Position numbers and translations under genes: made by a program
Part shown: positions 28,501 through 42,118 of the stretch, one piece after another
Layout of the letters: every line of letters begins with the position of its first letter
How positions within the stretch are numbered: the stretch's first letter is position 1
DNA from: Coriaria nepalensis
Lineage: Eukaryota > Streptophyta > Magnoliopsida > Cucurbitales > Coriariaceae
Direction: 5' to 3'
NCBI GenBank assembly: GCA_027186245.1
Contig: CP114483.1
Span: 258,001-322,000, forward strand
DNA: 64,000 nucleotides
The notes under the pieces: model-generated
Told to the model about the DNA's origin: nothing
Databases searched by the model: none
What the model saw: the letters and a program-made list of their open reading frames with translations, nothing else

Positions 28501-31500
28501 ATAGGCCAGGAAAGATTAGAAGGAATTGGAGCACCACCACCACCACTTATCAGAGGATTGAAATTTGAAGTTGTGAAGGTCAAAGACCACTGATCAGGAT
28601 GTGGCTTGAGCTTGAGAGATAGAAGCCCAATAAGCAAAAAGACTGCAGGAATTAGAAGCTGGAATATAATTGTTTTCCGGTCTCTCCGAGCAGTTATGGC
28701 CCTCTTTATGAGTAATGCTCTAGAATGTTGCCAAAAAGTTGAATTTGAAATCATACACCAGCTGCAGCATTGCATGCTCAGGAAGTTAATGAAACTTAGA
28801 AAAGTAGAAAAAATTAAACCACAAGCTTTCCCGATTACAGCAGCTATGATGCCAATAACATTTATATAGTTCCCTAAATGTTTCGAATGAACGGTCTTCC
28901 TCAGAGCATGATCACCAGAAGCTTCAGAAACTAAAGAACCAGGTACATGACAACTTTTTTCTTGCTCAATAAACTCAGCTTCATGATCACACCCTGCAAC
29001 TCTCAGGAATACCTCCTCCAGTGTTGTAACAGATATACCATAACTTTCAATTCCAAGATTGTCTTTCTCAACAGCTCCATTTGTGTCAGAATTAGAGTTT
29101 GATGTTGTGCAATTTTCAATTTCCCTAAACATGTTTTCAAATGATGACGAGGATGTTAATGGAAGCTTGAAGGAAATCTCAGTTCCAACCTGTGAATGCA
29201 AATTAAAACCCAAATTGAAGTTAGACTAATCATAATGATGGCATTACCAGCATCTAGCCACATTCACAAAGACTTGATCGAAGAGACCAATGCAAATCTA
29301 CCAACATACTTTCCTCTATTTTCTCACACTCTTTATCAGCACACTAAGCAAGATATCTAATCTTATTGGTAATACACCCAGCCTAATACCACCAAAGTCC
29401 AAAGCTGAGAGAACAAAATCCGGATAAATACCAATACCTATTACAGGTAGCAGGATAAAGAATGAAACAAACAACTCTCGTGGTCCCGAATAAAATTAAA
29501 AAAAAAAAAAAAACAAAGAGATTGAGAATTGTGAAAATTCAGGTCAAAGACAAGACTAACAAGATATGGGAACAATTCTGTTTTGGATTCCTCCATCATT
29601 ATATATTGTCCATTAAATGCAGGGCAGCCATTTGGGTGATATTAAAAGCTCACACTCGGTGTTACAGAAAAATAAAAAAGTTGCCAATTTTGTGAGGCCG
29701 GGTACTGTTTTAAATAGAAGTACCGTATGCAACAAATGACCGCAGATTATATGGATAGTAATAATTTCTGGGGAGAATTTAAAAGAAATAGAGAAAGAAG
29801 AAGATGCCATAGGCTTTTTATGTGCCCAAATATCATGAGGAACAGATCTTAGACCAAAGTGCTTAAGAGTGGATAACAACTCAGTCATGTACAAAAGCTA
29901 AAGAATCTTCTTTTTAAACGAAAACTGCAGTTAAATATTGACAAAGTCTATAGATAAAATACATTAGTTTAATAACAGAATAAGATGCATACCTCACTCA
30001 CACAAGTGGCTGATGGAATATGACGGTAAACAATATCAGCAGCAACAGAGGCAGTAGATGTCGACTGACGACAGGTAAAGAACAAGTCAGCCATTGAATA
30101 ACATGGGAAGTGTAGGAACGTATATATTAGGATCAGAGTAATGGAGTGAGAGCAGACCTTCACTAGAGTAAGAGTATAACCAACCCCATATTGGTGCTTT
30201 AGAAAGAGGGAACTGTTGATAACAATAGCATATCAATAAAGTTCATTTTTCTTAAATAAATTTATCATGCGAAGAAATTTTATAACGATAGCATAATTTA
30301 TTGAAACCAATAATAACCTACATTAAAAACAAAAAACGCAGCACCTGCAAGATACAGATCCAAAAACAGATATGCACATAAAAAAAGAAGTTACAGATTA
30401 TGAGCACCCCAAACACTATCCACGGAGGACCTAACAAGTGAATTCTTGGAGCAAGACAAATCTTAGGAAATATTTGACTAATAGAATCCCACAGGAACTA
30501 TAAGATGAAAACATTTGGAAGGATAGTCATATTAAGTGGGAGTAGAATAACCCTTAAGAAATTGAGAAAACACCCTCTCATCTGCAAGAAAATTCACAGT
30601 TTTCCAAGTTGGCAATATGAAAGGCCTTAAATTGGTGCACAAAGAGGAATACCTCCCACAACATTTCAAAGAACCACTAGCCATGATAGCTATACGATCT
30701 CCTAGTTCATCAGCTTCATCCATTGAATGTGTTGTCATTAAAATTATCCTGCCTTTCTTTATCTTTTTTATCAGTTGCCATGTCAAGCGCATTGAATATG
30801 GATCCATTCCACTAGTTGGTTCATCAAGAACTATAACCTGGAACAAGGAAACAGAACAAGCTGGTAATCCAGCATTGGGACAAACGACAATTTCACTCAG
30901 ATTCTAGCACTACCTTACTGTTTCCTATTAGTGCAATCCCAAGAGATAATTTCCTCTTCATGCCACCAGAGAGAGCCCTCACAGAAGTGTTGATTTTGTC
31001 GGCCAAACCCACCTGTCCATAAGGATCGCAAATGAAATGGATTCACTACCATAATCACAAACCAAGAGAATGCAGTAAAACAGAACAATAGATCTAGAAT
31101 ATTCAGAAAGATAACTTAACAAAGAAGAGGAACAGATATCTCTTAAGGAATTCTTTTTTCTTAAGAGGGAGGGAGGGGGGGAATGGTAGGAAAACTAGGT
31201 GTTTACTTAGCAATTGCACACAAAGTTTGCTACGTTTCCTATAGATATCACATATATTAGTATCAATAAGTTGAAGGTAGGACACTTTCCAATCTGATCA
31301 GTTACTACAAAATCTAAAGTCACATCGATATCCTAAGAAGTCATAAGGTCCAGATAAGCTGGAAAAGGCGTCCAGATAAGCTGGAAAAGGCTAGTTTACA
31401 GATATTCAACATTTTCTTAATTACTTTGCATGTTACCAATCTCAAACATCCTAATTAGGCCCGGGTAAACGTGATATTCCCTAGTACGAGAATCTATGCA

Positions 31501-34500
31501 AGAGTCTAGATATGCAAGTAGTAACTTACTTCGTCAACCATATCATTAACAGCCTGCTTCAAATGATCTGCCTGTACACCCTTCAATGTGGCAAATATTT
31601 CCAAATGCTCTAGTACCTATATAAGATAATTTCCAGTGTTAAGTCAAGTTGAGTAGAGATGACTCCCAATCAGAATAAATAATACATGACAGATGTGTAC
31701 ACATCCGTGATAGGAAAGTAGCTATTGCGGATTCTATCGATGTATATCAGGATGCAAGGAATGAATAAATAAGCTTGGATCCATTACTATACAAGACGGT
31801 TAAATTTGGAAAATATTTCTCTTACAGTCAATTCTGGGAAAAGAATGTCTTGTTGAGGGCATACACCCAATCCTTTTCGTATTTCATCCTGTTAAAGAAT
31901 ATGAAGTGAGCACAAACTTAACAAGATTCAAAATCAGTAAGGGGAAAGGAGAAATAACAACAGCATCAATGGTGTTGCAAATGTAGAATTAAAAGGTCGA
32001 AATAAATCAAAAGCATATCAATGAGCTGGAAGAGAGCTGACAGTCTTCTCCTCCATGTGGTTATGAAAAGTCAAAGTGGACTAATGTGACAAATACTAAC
32101 GTGTCATGAAGAAATATGTGAAGTAATGGATAGTAATAGTCATTACGCTTTGATATTTCTCTCTCTTCATTAAGCCAGATACTAAAGAAGCCAATAGATT
32201 GTGATAAGAGTTTCAGAAAACTATTCGTTCTCCAACAGAACAGTGATATCTTACCATATCCATCATAATATACAAGCTACATAATAAGAAAACTTCACTT
32301 TTTTAAGGATGACAAGACTTTTGGGGCAAGATTAAGATACAAGCTATTAGGAACTGGTCATTGGAGCAGTGATATCTTACCATATCCATCATAATATTCT
32401 TCCCGAAGACTAAGGCATCCCCTGAAGTAGGACGAAGAAGACCAACAAGCATAGAGATTGTCGTACTTTTACCAGCTCCATTGTGCCCTTGAAAAATTAA
32501 CAATCATATCAGAATTCCCATGTAAAATAGATCTACAGATTATAGACACAAGCTTTCTAGACATCCAGATTCTGGTAAAGTTAAACTTTTAAGAAGGAAA
32601 ACTCGTATTTCCAGAATCTCTGTGAATAGATGAGCATGTACTGTTTTAAGCTATAAATCTGATAGAATTATATTATAACATTTTGTTTGAAAAAAGTTTT
32701 TAATACATAAAGAAGAAACTGATAGGATTAAGTCATTGATGTTTAAAATAAAAGGAATACAAAGTATTTCATGATAAGACGTATAGGAAACAAAACAGAA
32801 ACTAAAAGGTCATCTGAATGATGAAACAACAGGGAAGTCAAAAGATATCACTCACCAAGAAGAGCAAGAATCTGATTTTCGTATAAGGTGAGGTTTAAAG
32901 AGTTGACAGCACAGCCCCTCCCCTTTTTAGTATCATATACCTTATGCAGATTCCTAATCTGGATGCATCTACATATCGAGTTAAAAGGTAAGGATAAAAA
33001 TCGATAAAGTGTAACCAGCAATTTCATTCAAATCTTTGTAAATGTACCTTCCATCGAGCTCTTGTTGCTTCATGTCTAATGATATTGCTTCCACAGCTGG
33101 TTCAAAACTATTCTTTCTTGGAAAACTAGCCTCTCTCTGTGAACCTGTATCTGTAGCATCGACTTCCAACTTCGAAGTATGGTGTTTGGTAATTCGATTC
33201 TTTTTACAGAATTTTGAGAATATGAAGTTCCATGGGTAACGGAAACCATTCTCCCTTGGAAGAACCTAATAGAATGACAGATTTTCACACAGTTTCTCAC
33301 ATAACATTCCTCATCAAGAGGAGAATAGATGAACAGGAAGAGATACCATTGCATTGAAAAATTTAAGTAGGTTGCAGTCAAGAGATGCACAACATTCCTA
33401 ACAATGATGAATCATTGAAGTCAACCAAATAACATATTAGGTATAACAATGGATGGAAGATTCGATGGAAGATTCAATGATTGTTAGGTAACTTGCTTTA
33501 ATCTGATAGGCATCCTCTCAAACTATGAGCATAATATTAATATCTCATAGCCCCTTTTTCCCCCTCAATTGAAGAACCTTGATTAATAAGTAGTAAGAAC
33601 AAATATAATGTTGAAATCCCAGATTAATTAGGGGCAATAAATTGTTAGTTGACCGTACATAATCAGGAAAATTAAATTAGGAGGATTTCTAGCTTTGATT
33701 CGGCAGGATTTTAGTTCTCATATTAGGAAATTATTTTTTCCTCTTTTACTTGCCTATTGTCTGAGAGGAAGAGGAATAGGCTGTACAGTTTGATATAGTG
33801 AAATAATTTATTCACCCAACTTTCATGGTATCAAAGCAAGGTCCTCTCTAAACCTTGCTGAACCTCCCGGCAACAGTAAAGGTTCAAAATCGTATAAAAT
33901 CCATGATAGCGAGATAGAGGCAACTCCCGCCACGGGTTCAATCGGACAAGACAACTCATCTTTTCCACCGTTTACAGTGGAGAAACTGAATGGAAATAAC
34001 TTTCTGGAGTGGGCCAACCAATCAAGCTCATAATTGATGGAAAGGAAAATTGGGTTACCTCAACGGCAGAATGAAGATGCCAGCCTCAACTGATGTTGTA
34101 TCTCTGCAAAGGTGGAAGTCAAAGAACTCAAATGAGATCACTTGGCTGATCAATTCGATGAAACCCTCCGTACCTATCTATTCCTACCAACGGCAAAGGA
34201 TGTCTGGAATGTTGTTTGTGAGACTTACTCCGACCCGGAAAATTATTCTCAACTCTTCGAAATCAAGACTGAACTCTATAGCAGATGAAACAAGGGGGCA
34301 AAAATGCTACTACATGGAGATGACGACCCAGTGGCAAGAACTAGATCTGACCTTTGAAGAGGAGTGGGAATACAAAAAGAAGCTTGAGAAGGAAATGGTG
34401 TTTGAATTTCTTGCCAAACTCAATCGTGACCTGGACAACGCTAGAGGGAGAATTCTTGTTTAGCGTCCTTTACCTTCGACACGCACAACTTTTTCAGAGG

Positions 34501-37500
34501 TCAGGAGGGAGGAGAATACGAGGAAAGTAATGATGAAGGAGCATGTTAGGCCTTTAAACGCCATCGGGCAAAATGGATATGCGATGTCAGCCCTGTTAAC
34601 AAGAGGACATCAGCCCGGGTTAGGCACAAATCAGAACAAAAAACATCCCTTGTCTGAGCATCGCCGAAAATTTAGTCATATTAAGGAAACATGCTAGGAG
34701 ATACATGGGAAACCAGCTGATTGGAAACCAAGACAGCACAATAGAAATCGTGGCTACCAAGCCACCCTTGATCATCAGATAGAAAAATATCAGGAGGTAA
34801 AAAAGAACCCTACATTTAGCAATGCATTTAATTCTTAACAGATTGAACAACTTACAAAATGTTCTCTAGTCTTCAGATCACAAAGGTAATTTCTTACAAG
34901 CACTAAGTACCTCCTCCAAATCTAAAAATCCCTGGATTATTGACTCCAATGCTTCAGATCACACGACTGATTCTTACCACCTTTTCTCATCATACTCACC
35001 TTGTTGGTAATTTGAAAGTCAAAATTGCAGATGGTTCTCTCTCATCTGTTACGGGAAAAGGGAGTATTCAAATATTTGATCATATAACCCTAGAGTTCAT
35101 TCTTCATGTTCTAAAATTGTCCTGCAATTTATTATATGTTAGCCAGCAGACAAAAGATTCCAATTGCTCTGCTAAATTTATTTCCTCTCACTGTATTTTC
35201 CAGGACCTATCATTGGGGAAGATGATTGGCAGTGCCAAGGAGTGTGAGGGACTCTAATACTTTGAGGAGGCCAAAATGATTGAACTTCAAATTTCAACTT
35301 GTGATTCTACATCTCTTTCTCGGGGCAATGAAATTTTGCTATGGCATTTTAGAACGGCTCATTCAAACTTTGAATATTTAAGGCGTTTATTTCCTTCCAT
35401 TTTTCTGAATAAACAGTTATGTCATTTTTAATGTGAATATATGAACTTGCCAAACACCACCGTACCCCATTCCCAAAATCCAAATATAAACTATCTTAAC
35501 TGTTTTCCATGATTCACACTGATTTATGGGGCCGTCACGCATCCCTACGTACCTACACAAAATGGTTTGTTACCTTCATCGATGATCATACTCGAGTTTG
35601 CTGGGTCTACCTATTAAAAGAAAAATCAGATGTTCAATCCACATTTGTTGATTTTCACTCAATGATTCAAACTCAGTTCGAGGCTCAAATTCAAATATTG
35701 CATACTGACAACAGCACATAATACTTCAACACTACTTTGGGTGACCACCTTAGAAAATATGGGATAGTTCATCAAAGTTCATGTGTTGATACTCCACAAC
35801 AAAATGGAGTTGTCGAACACAAAAATAGACACATCCTTGAAGTGGCTCGTGCCTTGATGTTTACTTCCCACATGCCAAAAATGTTCTGGGAGATGCCATT
35901 TTGACATCTACCTATCCCATTAATCGAATGCCTAGCCGTACACTTTCCTTTGAAACACCTATCCAACACTTCCAGAAATACTTCCCCGCCTCTCGCCTTG
36001 GCTCAAATCTCCCACTCAAAGCGTTTAGTTGATTGCCTTTGTTCATGTTCACTTCCATAGTCGAGGTAAGCTAGATTCGTGCACTCGTAAGTGTGTATTC
36101 ATTGGTTACTCTCCTACTAAAAACGACTGAAAGTGCTATGATACAACAACAAAAAAGGTACTTGTTAGCCTTGATGTTACATTCTTTGAAACCAATTCTT
36201 ACTTTCAAACGCCCTCACTTTAGGGGGAGAACTTGAATGAAGCTTGGTTTCTTGACTTTGATCTCTCATTTCCATAACCTATCCCATTCCCTGAACCTAT
36301 CACAAACACTGAATTTGAACCCATCACACAATCTCATTCTAAAATGCCACTTACAGAAGGAAACTAGAACTTGGGGGAGATGTAAGAATACTAAATGACG
36401 AGGAGATACTTGTTTACTCAAGAAGGCCAAAATCAAGGTACAAGGAGGATCTCACACCTAATGCATCAAGAGAGTCAAAACCGTTGATAGATCCAATTGT
36501 CCACAAGTCTCCCGCTAATCGAGTAATCCCGAGTCCCCTGATAGTAATTTACCTATTTCCCTTAGAAAACTAACTCAGTCATGTAATCTCCACCCTATCT
36601 CTAAAATGATATCGTTTAATGCCCTATCATATGAATTTCGTGTGTTTACCACTAATCTTGATAGTACAAAAATTCCAAAGGATATTCAGGAGGCCTTAGG
36701 AGTTCCTAAATGGAAAGAAGTAGTAATGGAAGAAATGTGGGCATTGGAAAAGAATGAAACATGGAAGTTAATGGACTTACCGAGAGGTAAGTAACCTGTG
36801 GGTTTCTCTATGAAGTATAAGGCTGATGGGACAATAGACCGCTACAAAGCTCGTCTCGTTGCAAAAGAGTTCACTCAAACCTATGGCATCGAGTACACTG
36901 AAACCTTTGCACCCGTGGCAAAGTTAAATACAGTTCGGGTTCTCTTATCTTTGGTAGAAAACTTGGACTGTTCTCTACAACAACTTGACATCAAGAATGC
37001 ATTCCTAAATGGAGAATTAGAAGAAGTATTTATGACAATACCATTGGGCTTCTGTAGAAAGGGTAAAGAAAACCGAGTATGTAAACTCAAAAAGTCACTT
37101 TATGGCCTTAAACAATCACAAGAGCATGGTTTGATGGATTTGCAAAAGTGATAAAAGGTCAGGGATATCAACAGGGACAACCTAATCATACTTCGTTATT
37201 CAAGATGACAGAAGACGGGATGAGAACAATTTTAATCGTGTATGTTGATGATATTATTCTAACCGAGGATAATATAGTGGAGATGGAGAAACTAAAAAAA
37301 AAAAAACTCTAGCCACTGAATTTGAAGTAAAAGATTTGGGACCAATCTGCTATTTTTTGGGAATGGAGGTCGCTAGATCAAAAAGGGGCATTAGTGTTTC
37401 TCAACGGAAGTACATTCTTGATCTATTGACTGAAACCAACATGCTTGGTTGTAAGCAAAGTGACACACAAATTGAAGCTGGAAAAAGGATGGAAGACATT

Positions 37501-40500
37501 GGAAATTCAATTGAAAATGACAGATATCAAAGATTAGTTGGCAAATTGATCTATCTATCACATACTAGACCTGACATTACATTTGCAGTTGGTGTAGTGA
37601 ATCAACACATGCACTCGCCAAAGGAGGCTCATCTAGAAGTTGTATACAAGATTCTAAGATATCTCAAAGGCATAGGTAGAGGATTTATTTTCAAGAAAAA
37701 TGAAAGTAAGAAAGTAGAAATCTTCACATATGTTGATTGGGGGCAAGTTCAATTGAAGATAGAAGGTCCACTACTAGATACTGCACCTTTGTATGGAGAA
37801 ATTTGGTAACTTGGAGAAGTAAAAAACAAAATGTCGTGGCTAGAAGCAAAAGCTGAGTTTAGAGCTGTCACATAAGGAATATGCAAAGGACTATGGTTGA
37901 AGAAACTCTTGGAAGAACTTCATGTCAAAGTGGAATTTCCAATTAAGCATATTGAAGTAGACCGACACTTTATCAAGGAAAAGGTTGAAGATGGAACCAT
38001 ATGTATGACTTACGTTCCTACAAAGGAGCAAACAACAGACATCTTCACAAAAGGGCTATTTCGGCAAAGTTTCGATGATTTCATTGGCAAGTTGGACATG
38101 GTCAACATCTATGATCCAACTTGAGGGGGAGTGTTGAAATCCCAGATTAATTAGGAGCAATGAATTGTTAGTTGACTGTATATAATTAGGAAAATTAAAT
38201 TAGGAGGTTTTCTAGCTTTGATTCTGCAGATTTCTAGCTCTCATATCAGGAAATTTTTTTTTGTTTCCCTCTTTTACTTGCTTATAGTCTTATAAGAAGA
38301 GGAATAGGCTGTACAGTTTGATATAGTGAAATAAAATATTCACCCAACTTTCATATAACCTCATTCTTTCCACATGGCTTGATACTTTACCTTTTAGGAT
38401 CATGAAGGTATCTACCATTATTGATAATAGTAGGAATACATGAAATATTTTAAGTCATCCACAATTTTCACTATGGAAGTAGCCCCAAGTTAGAAACACA
38501 CTTCTCACAGATACACTATCCACCAAGAGATTTAGAAAAAAAAAAGTCTCACATGAATGTACAGAAAATTAGATAATTGGGTTTAGAAGTTCAAAGACAA
38601 ACCTTATCCAGGTAATAACCAAGTGCACAGTACAGCAGTGTGTCAAGTAACATCATCAAGAGACACAGCAAAAAATTCACTCCAGACGATGCCTAAGACC
38701 ATAGTTATTTTGTAACATCAAATGAAGGAACATATCTCACAGTCTATTGCATTAGCACAGATTAAAAAGCTACAAACAAGATCATACGCGCCATATGTTG
38801 CTCCAGCGAAGTCCAACATGAGCGCGTTCATAGTCGGCAAAGTTGACTGACCCTAAAGCAAAGGCCGTAGGTGAAAGCAAGGAAGCAATAATCTTTAATA
38901 TCCTGAAGTAAAAAAGCAGATTTATTAAACCCGAACTCTATTGAATGAGAAGAAAAGAATAGAATGCCAGCAAGATTTAGAAATAGCATATATGCTTACA
39001 TGGGAATTCCTTCATCACTGACAGTGTAATAAGGAAAATAGGCACCAAGAAAAGAAAGAGTTCCAACTGCTACAGCAGTTTTTGATCGCGTAAAAAATGT
39101 AGAGATCACAAAGGACAGCATGATAGCGCTTAGGCCAAACAAGAAAAAGTATATGAAGACCACTGTCTTATCACTGTATTTGAAGAGGCTATCCATAGTG
39201 CAAAGGGTGATAACTCCAGCAGAGATTGCAAACTATAAAAGAGATGGAGCAATTTGAGAATAGAACCAAATAAACATTTCTTGTATAAAGAGACTAAATA
39301 TGTCTAAGAGCTTGTACTGCAACTTGAGAATCAGAGGCAAAGGTATCCTCTGAAAAACTTGTACTTCAATATCAAAACTCTTAAAGTCTCAATCTACAAT
39401 CAATAAAGATTGGGTACATGCTCAAATTTTCAATGCTTATGGCTAAATAGCCTTGACATAATTTGGAGCTCTCTCACCACCAAAGGCCAATTACCCAATA
39501 AAGGGATTCAGGGCACATTTACGTCGTAAGAATTGAAAACTTTCCGACATGCCACATTTTTTGACTGGCTTTCTTAAGCATATATATTTTCAACCCAAAT
39601 GACCCAAAAAGTCGGAGCATATATTTCCACCCAAGTATACAGGTACTACATCCATGTCAGAAATTTCATTTTGTTAAGTCAAAAGACCGACCAGCTTACC
39701 TGTACAGCATATGAAATAAACCAAGAGAGATGAAATATCCCATCTGTCAGCCCCATCATGTAAAGGCCTTCTTTTATCTTTTGTTCCTGAGATATTGTAT
39801 GTAGTGAATCGGTTGAGTCGGTAACTTATAGAGAGACAATAAAGCAGTTTTTAAAATACCACATAAAGGAGCAAATTTAAGTGAATAAAAGTCTTTTTGT
39901 CCCCTAACAATTGGATCATTAAATAACTACGACAAACATAATCATTACCAAACCTTTTCGAATACAGAATAGCTGATCAGGCGAGAGATTGGGTAAAGAA
40001 ATCCCAAGAGGTACCTGCCCAGAAGAGCTGAAGATCAGCCAAATAAAAGTCTCCAGAAACAGCCAACAAAAGAAATGTTTTGAGGGCAAAATGAGAATGA
40101 CAATACAGAGAAGTAACCAGCAGATACATACAGAACTCCCATGACTTTCTTAATAATGGATTGGAACTCATCATCCGTATATTCACGTGTTGGAAAAGGA
40201 GCTAAACGTATGTTCGAAGGACTGAATTGCTTCCATGGAATCTTGAGTGAGCCAAGTGTGCCAGACGAATTAGATGAAGTTTCCTCTATTTCTATGATGC
40301 TGCTGTTAGTGTTAGATTGCTGAGAAACAAGTACTATGAATGAATCCATTGCTTGCTGAAGCTGCAAAAACCGTGGAAACCAAAACAGATATTGAGAGTG
40401 AGACAGAGATGGGAGGCGAAGTTCAAATAAAGTCATGAAAGCATGAGATATTCTTTGCCCAAAGCTGTACTAAAGATATTCATAGAGAACAAAGTGAACA

Positions 40501-42118
40501 TACAGTTAAAAACCCACTAAAGCTATACTGCATCGTGGGTACAATGTTGACACCAAGTTCCAAGTCATTGAGAAATGGACCATTTGTGTCCATGATGGAT
40601 TTAACATCCGGAAATCCTGAGAAAGCCCACGTATGATTGAGACGAATACTGTAATCAAACAACTGTGGACCTTGGTCATGGAATATCACTGCTCCTTTGA
40701 TTTTGGGATTTGAGCAATTCCTAGAAAAATCAACGACTTTCTCAAAACAGGCTGAAACTTCTAAAGCTTCAAACATTTTTTTCCCCTTCTTTCTTTTTTT
40801 AAAGTTCCAGCAGTTTGCCTTGAGATGGAGTGATGAATATAAAGAGTTGGAAATTACTTTACTTGTTTGCAGGTTCCATAGAGATCCGAGCGTATGTAGG
40901 TTTCCAGCTCCAGCTCATCTTTATAAACTTTACTAACTAGCTGTCAGCACAAAGTGAAATTATTTCGCTTGAGTCAGTCTCCATTTGATATGAGATTGCC
41001 AAAATAGTGTTGTAAAATGTCTAGAAAGTTGTCTTTTGGATCCCCAAACAGAAGTCTGGGTCCAGAAATGGATTTCAACTTCCCGAACATACCCATAGAG
41101 AAATTGAACAAGGTCAACAACCCTTTTCCCCCCATATTTTCATATACAATATAATTTGATTAACAGCCCTTATTTTGTATTAACTTCTACTATCTTATTT
41201 TGAGAAGTATGGAGAAGATATAATTGATTAGAGAAACGACACCAAAATTTTCAGTCAAGTAGTACATCCCCAGGCTCCAGCCATATCACTAAAATCTCAA
41301 AGTGCAGAAAGAAAGTAAGAAACTCTAATCAACACCAAATAGGTACCTTTAAAATTGGAAACTTTATCGCCATTAAGTTTATCATATTTTCTGTCTCTTC
41401 TGTGTCTGGAGCAAAAGCTAAATACTCTCCATTGGACAGCAACAATTCCATAACTTGCTGGAAATTTGGGGAGATACCTCTGCCCACTTCTACAAACATG
41501 TCTTTCCGAATATACCTGGCCCAATTTCATTAAAATAACACCATCACTTTTATTTTTAAAAAAAGAATAAAAAAAAGGCAAAACTTGCAATTTAAAAGTG
41601 CCAACATCGTAAAGGAAAAAAAAAAAACCATCAAAATCGATGATGATCTATGAATACGTACGGTTGAGCAGGGTGAATTTGTGTATCAACTCCTGTCCTT
41701 ACAGCAATTAATAACAACATCACGACTGTTGGGAGCAAAATCTGCCAGAAATGGAAACAACACCTCAGACTTTCAATTGAGACCCTTGTTTTTTTTTTTT
41801 TTTTTTTTTCTATTTGAATTTGGATGGAAGACCAGAATACTTATCCAAAATCCACCATGCAATATAAGACATGTTTTGTATACGAACTATCGATGATTAG
41901 TTCGATGATCAAGAACGCAAATCAAATAAATAACGAGAACAAAGGAAACCTTAGCATATCTCAACATCATCAGATAAAGCAAGTCCGGAAATGGATTAAA
42001 AGAAGGAGAAAGTAAGGGAAAATGAAAGAACCTCGGCAGAAGTGACGAAAGGGTGACGAACTTTGAGGAGCCAGTTTTTGCGAAGCATGGCCTTCAACTG
42101 TCTCCACGCAGTCCCCAT
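22521..42118 (-). CDS. ABCA1: ABC transporter A family member 1, full-size (40 exons)
   Basis: Two-times (membrane domain + nucleotide-binding domain) transporter of the ABCA lipid-transport family; the plant substrate is not settled. I traced 40 exons from 42118-42032 to 22602-22521. All phases agree, giving 1889 residues against about 1880 for Arabidopsis ABCA1. Key exons: Walker A 1 (GHNGAGKST, ~595) at 32487-32381; signature [10 protein letters not shown] at 31012-30914; Walker B 1 ([10 protein letters not shown]) at 30837-30653; largest exon 29189-28491; Walker A 2 (GTNGAGKT, ~1499) at 24792-24657; signature 2 [10 protein letters not shown] and Walker B 2 (ILDEPSTG) at 24086-23936. The first membrane segment follows the 29-codon exon 1, and a large extracellular loop lies between it and the next segments. 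Intron 11 (33266-38602) is 5.3 kb because it holds a copia element. A telo-box-like AACCCTAA lies just upstream of the start. No coding lesion was seen. Confidence 0.95.
27494..27523. repeat. (CT)n(CA)n microsatellite in an ABCA1 intron
   Basis: A compound dinucleotide repeat, CT units followed by CA units, in the intron upstream (on the gene strand) of the 27440-27357 exon. It has no coding effect. Confidence 0.8.
31348..31391. repeat. 22-bp tandem duplication in an ABCA1 intron
   Basis: Two adjacent copies of a 22-bp unit beginning GTCCAGATAAGCTGG lie at 31348-31369 and 31370-31391. They sit deep in the intron between the exons at 31530-31616 and 30914-31012, away from splice sites. Confidence 0.8.
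32241..32397. repeat. 31-bp direct repeat carrying a copy of an ABCA1 splice donor
   Basis: A 31-bp segment beginning CAGTGATATCTTACC is found at 32241-32271 and 32367-32397. The second copy spans the 3' end and donor of ABCA1 exon 14 (minus strand, donor at 32380). The first copy lies downstream in the following intron and carries the same exon end plus GTAAGA donor, so it is a potential decoy 5' splice site. Confidence 0.75.
33609..33825 (+). repeat. 5' LTR of the copia element
   Basis: 217 bp, starts TGTTGAAATC and ends ACTTTCA. It matches the 3' LTR at 38132-38353. Confidence 0.95.
33826..33837 (+). promoter_or_regulatory. Primer-binding site (tRNA-iMet) of the copia element
   Basis: TGGTATCAAAGC directly follows the 5' LTR. 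It is one base different from the standard plant initiator-tRNA primer site (TGGTATCAGAGC). Confidence 0.9.
33950..34560 (+). pseudogene. Copia gag remnant
   Basis: Fragments in shifting frames match the common plant copia gag layout: a [14 protein letters not shown] start, a [15 protein letters not shown] segment, and a [14 protein letters not shown] segment. Several stops and frameshifts interrupt it, so it cannot make a full capsid protein. Confidence 0.75.
35335..36010 (+). pseudogene. Copia integrase remnant
   Basis: The zinc-binding start ([19 protein letters not shown]) is followed by the catalytic core beginning at about 35509 (a DLWG...FIDDHTR segment, then HTDN, then [12 protein letters not shown]). 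A stop codon replaces a residue just after HTDN at about 35719, and further frame changes follow. The order integrase before reverse transcriptase identifies Ty1/copia. Confidence 0.85.
36606..38124 (+). pseudogene. Copia reverse transcriptase and RNase H remnant
   Basis: The reverse transcriptase is seen as [20 protein letters not shown], then a [15 protein letters not shown] segment, then the YVDD catalytic box near 37228-37240. RNase H-like sequence follows from about 37336 ([14 protein letters not shown]) to 38124. A stop lies at about 36792 and a poly-A slip near 37290. It ends eight bases before the 3' LTR. Confidence 0.88.
38132..38353 (+). repeat. 3' LTR of the copia element
   Basis: 222 bp, starts TGTTGAAATC and ends ACTTTCA, followed by the target duplication TATAA. 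Confidence 0.95.

Larger units (their letters stand above)
33609..38353 (+). mobile_element. Ty1/copia LTR retrotransposon, degenerate, in ABCA1 intron 11
   Basis: 4745-bp element with both LTRs, a tRNA-iMet primer-binding site, traces of gag, integrase, reverse transcriptase and RNase H in copia order, and a purine tract (TTGAGGGGGAG) before the 3' LTR. It is flanked by the 5-bp target duplication TATAA (33604-33608 and 38354-38358). It lies on the plus strand, antisense to ABCA1. The two LTRs differ at about 20 positions plus a small indel over about 217 bases by eye, so the insertion is old. All reading frames are broken, so it is not autonomous. It leaves the neighbouring ABCA1 exons (38603-38692 and 33048-33265) and their splice sites intact. 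Confidence 0.95.

Noticed and set aside
33076..33390. Minus-strand open frame of 104 codons overlapping an ABCA1 exon
   Set aside because: It is the wrong frame of the exon at 33048-33265; the ABCA1 frame is fixed by phase on both sides.
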